Made by a program: the position numbers and the translations under genes. A DNA stretch of 64,000 nt from Gorsachius magnificus (lineage: Eukaryota > Chordata > Aves > Pelecaniformes > Ardeidae), in assembly GCA_034008185.1 (NCBI GenBank), contig CM067095.1:5502610-5566609 (forward strand), read 5' to 3'. Within the stretch, counting starts at the first letter, position 1. Every line of letters begins with the position of its first letter. Positions 61,246 to 64,000 of this stretch are shown in pieces. Below the pieces are notes generated by a model. The model made no database searches. It worked only from the letters and a program-made list of their open reading frames with translations, and was not told the DNA's origin.

Positions 61246-61329
61246 TCTGAAGTGACCTTACTCCATGCATTTATCTCTAGTCAGACTACAGGGATAGCCT
61301 ATCAACCTGGGTGTTTTTCTTACGATGCA

Positions 61330-61357
61330 AACCTCTGTTCCTTTAATAACAGAGGTT
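61330..61357. other. 10-bp inverted repeat with 8-base loop
   Basis: AACCTCTGTT (61330-61339) and AACAGAGGTT (61348-61357) are perfect reverse complements around CCTTTAAT. It could form a DNA cruciform or RNA hairpin. The stem is too short to propose a microRNA precursor. Confidence 0.4.
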
Positions 61358-64000
61358 ATTACGAAACACAGCTACTGCACAAAACATTGCATCTCCTTTG
61401 CATCTCCCCTTCTCTCATTGTTTTCCAGTTGTTTGGAGAGCAATTACATGCCCAACCGCAAAGGAGAACAGGTTGAGACCAGTCTCCCGCACCCACTTCT
61501 TGCACCGTGCTTTCTTCCAGGCCTCCCCTCGCACCCAGGAGGAGCTCCCCATTAATATCTACAGAGCTGTCTCATTAGTCTCCTCAAAATTTTCCTTTGC
61601 AGCAATGCTGTTGACAGCAGTTTGGCCGCTCGGGTATGCTGAGGCCACTGCTCACTGTGTTGGCTTACGGGACCTCTTCAGAGCACTCACATCCTCTCTC
61701 TTGCTTCTCCTCTGGAACATGAGCTCCCTGGAGGGTGGACAGCCTCTTCGTGAAGTACATAGTCTAGTGTGGATAAAGTCCTTGGCGGGAGCTGCTGGGG
61801 GCTTTGATACAGCAAATAATAGAAGGGTGATTCCCAGCATCACCCAATAAAGCTTTCTTTGGAAACCAATGACAAAATTGCAAGACTGACTATCAATGCA
61901 TCTATGCCACGGCCTCTTCTGCAGCAAGGGTTCAGAAATCTTTTGCAAATAGACCCATGAAAGAAACTTTGAAGAACTTGGATTCCTAGCCAATGTGTGG
62001 GGCAAATCCCAGCTTATACTCCATTTGAAACAGGCTCTTTCAAGGGGTGCAGGGATTTTGCTTGGGAAGATGCTGAGGGAGGACCCCGGCCTGTATCCGT
62101 TGACCTCTGGTGACAGAGATTAGATAACAAGTGAATGGAAGTGCTTTCAGCAGTGGTATTGTGTGCTGAGAGACATAATAAAGAGCATGTATCATGGCAA
62201 TACTCAGCATATAAAATTCCCTGGAGAGATTACTCAGTGAGAAAAAAAACGCTTTAGTATGCTCCTGTTTGTTACATGGATTTTCCTGACTGTCCCAGAG
62301 TAAAGAACACTTTCCAGCATCAGTATATATCCAGTATACTTTCTCCAGCTCAGAAAAGTGCTACAGCCTCTGCAGACTCACAAAGAAACTCGCAGTTCCT
62401 GATGCTCAAGGGTCACTTCTAAACACCCCTTATTTTCTTCTCTTCAATGTTTTTCGCACTGCTTTGACATGAAGCATCTTATAAAATAAGACCCAAAAGC
62501 TGGGGCACAGGAGAGGTAAATGTGCAGGTGTAAGAGCAGGCGCATCTATGGCCATGTGAAAATTCTCAATAAAATCAAAATCAGTAAGGGAGTTTCTAAA
62601 TGCAAAGGATCACAGCAGACTGTCCACAGTTTTATCAGGCAAGGGTTCACAGGCAAGGGTTCTCATTAAAACAATCAGCTTTTAGCATTTTTTTGGCACT
62701 GTTATGCATTGCGACACAGCCCATAAAATTTGTGTAGGAGCCAAATTTTTGAGGGACAGACACTTTGTCAGCCTGTGCTACCCCAAAACCTTTGGGCCTT
62801 TCTGGTGCAAAATAAGTAACTCGGTAATCCCTGCTGCTTAATACCCCAATGAAGTTTGCAAATCAGGAAATTGTGCTATTTTAGTAAGAAATAGGTATCC
62901 AAGGCAGGGTTCACTTCAGATAGACACAATTCCCTATGCAAAATACAAAGCTGTGCAAAATGTAAGTGGCTTGCTTCATCAGCTAAAGCTTTTGATCAGC
63001 TACGGGTAGAGGAAATGCCATAGTGCTTGTAATACACGGAGTTTTTGACATGCTTCTGACCAAATCTGCCTGGTTTTATACTCCTTTCTTCTAATTGAAC
63101 ACAAATAAGATTACACCTTTGGGCTTGGGCTTATTTCTAGGTGTATAACTTTACATCTTTCACCTTGCTATGTTTTAATGTCTTACTTCCAATCTTTGCC
63201 CAGGTCAAAGATGCACATAAAGCTCTGCCCATGAGAAAGTCCATCCCAGGTAGCTTCTACAGAAGCAGAAACTACTGTCTACCTTCTCCGTGCCTGATGG
63301 GTGTAGGGTCTGCTACAAGCCAGACATCATCCAAGCCATAGGCACCAGCCAGGTACAGAGCCCAAAGCCATTCTCCCTGCTGTGTGCCTCCATCACCCCA
63401 TGCAGGCAGAGGCAGCTGCTCCGAGGATCGGCTCTTTCCTGTGCGAAGCTTTACTGAGCCCTGGAAACATCACAGCTGCCTTCGTGGAGCAGCTGATCTG
63501 CAGAGGAATCCCAGTAATCAAATCATGGTGGTGGCTTCAATGCTATTCCCCCCCCAATGTATGAAAGGCCACCAGGCAAGGATTACCTAGGACAATTTAA
63601 TTATGTGCGAAAACAGCTGCAAAGCTTTATGGGGTTTCAGGGTTGTTGTTCTTTGGATGGGAGGGGGCAAAGGAGAAGGAATTAGACAAGGAACGAGCTG
63701 GCCGGGGATGACCTGTGATGGCAGGGAAGCACACTGTCATACGCATGAGCAAAAGATTAAGGACTGATATATACAAAGATGTTTTTTCTCAAAGGGTTTG
63801 CTTTTCCTGACTTGTCACCTGGAACGGGGTCAGTGTCACCCACTGAGTCTCCCACACTCTTAGTGCCATGAGAGACGACCGCTCATTTCCTGCACCCACC
63901 TTTTATCAAATGAAAAGGCTACTTTGCCACTATTTACCTGTACTTCCATGTTAAGAGACCATGGTGGCCTAGGGGGAACTGAGGTGTATGCTTGCTGGTA

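Larger units (their letters stand above)
58379..64000. other. Non-coding stretch to the right edge
   Basis: No gene, RNA or clear transposon was recognised. Motif features near 61233-61245 and 61330-61357 are listed separately. Open frames of 60-150 codons occur but show no domains. Confidence 0.4.

Noticed and set aside
1..64000. tRNA, rRNA, snRNA and well-known microRNA genes
   Set aside because: Read for mature let-7, miR-9, miR-124, miR-10, miR-181 and miR-204 words and tRNA-like cloverleaf boxes; none was seen by eye. A covariance-model scan would be decisive.

Overview
This is vertebrate nuclear DNA, most likely from a bird. The main evidence is a few old, worn CR1 LINE 3' ends (23.7, 33.0 and 47.2 kb), several decayed MIR-type SINE remnants, and almost no young transposons. 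There is one very GC-rich CpG island full of long homopolymers, set in otherwise AT-leaning single-copy sequence. Turtles and crocodilians also carry CR1, but 64 kb of their DNA would normally hold many more repeats. The species call is inference.

The only convincing gene structure is the CpG-island promoter at about 5.27-7.76 kb. On the minus strand it contains a 5'UTR-like GC-rich segment ending in a strong splice donor (exon end 6449, intron starting GTAAGTAC). If that is right, the gene is transcribed leftward, 1-6448 is the start of its first intron, and the rest of the gene lies outside the window. I cannot name the gene. The island carries a C17/G16 mirrored pair, A28, A21 and T16A8 tracts, a very long G-run, and at its edge a GTGCAC-rich minisatellite (about 7.73-8.02 kb).

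From 8 kb to 64 kb I find no supportable coding exon, tRNA, rRNA or known microRNA. The stretch reads as a low-repeat gene desert upstream of the promoter, the kind of landscape that often holds distal enhancers. Within it are two smaller CpG-rich blocks (11.25-11.46 kb with an NRF1-type site, and 14.84-15.36 kb), short tandem repeats, a pair of diverged direct repeats flanking a MIR and a CR1 (46.79 and 47.52 kb), and scattered clusters or palindromes of homeodomain, T-box, GATA and CTCF-like motifs.

Most long open reading frames are explained by low-complexity GC-rich DNA or repeats. Two non-repetitive ones (49131-49745 + and 19235-19816 -) are unexplained but probably chance. Conservation could not be measured here, so all regulatory calls rest on motif geometry alone.
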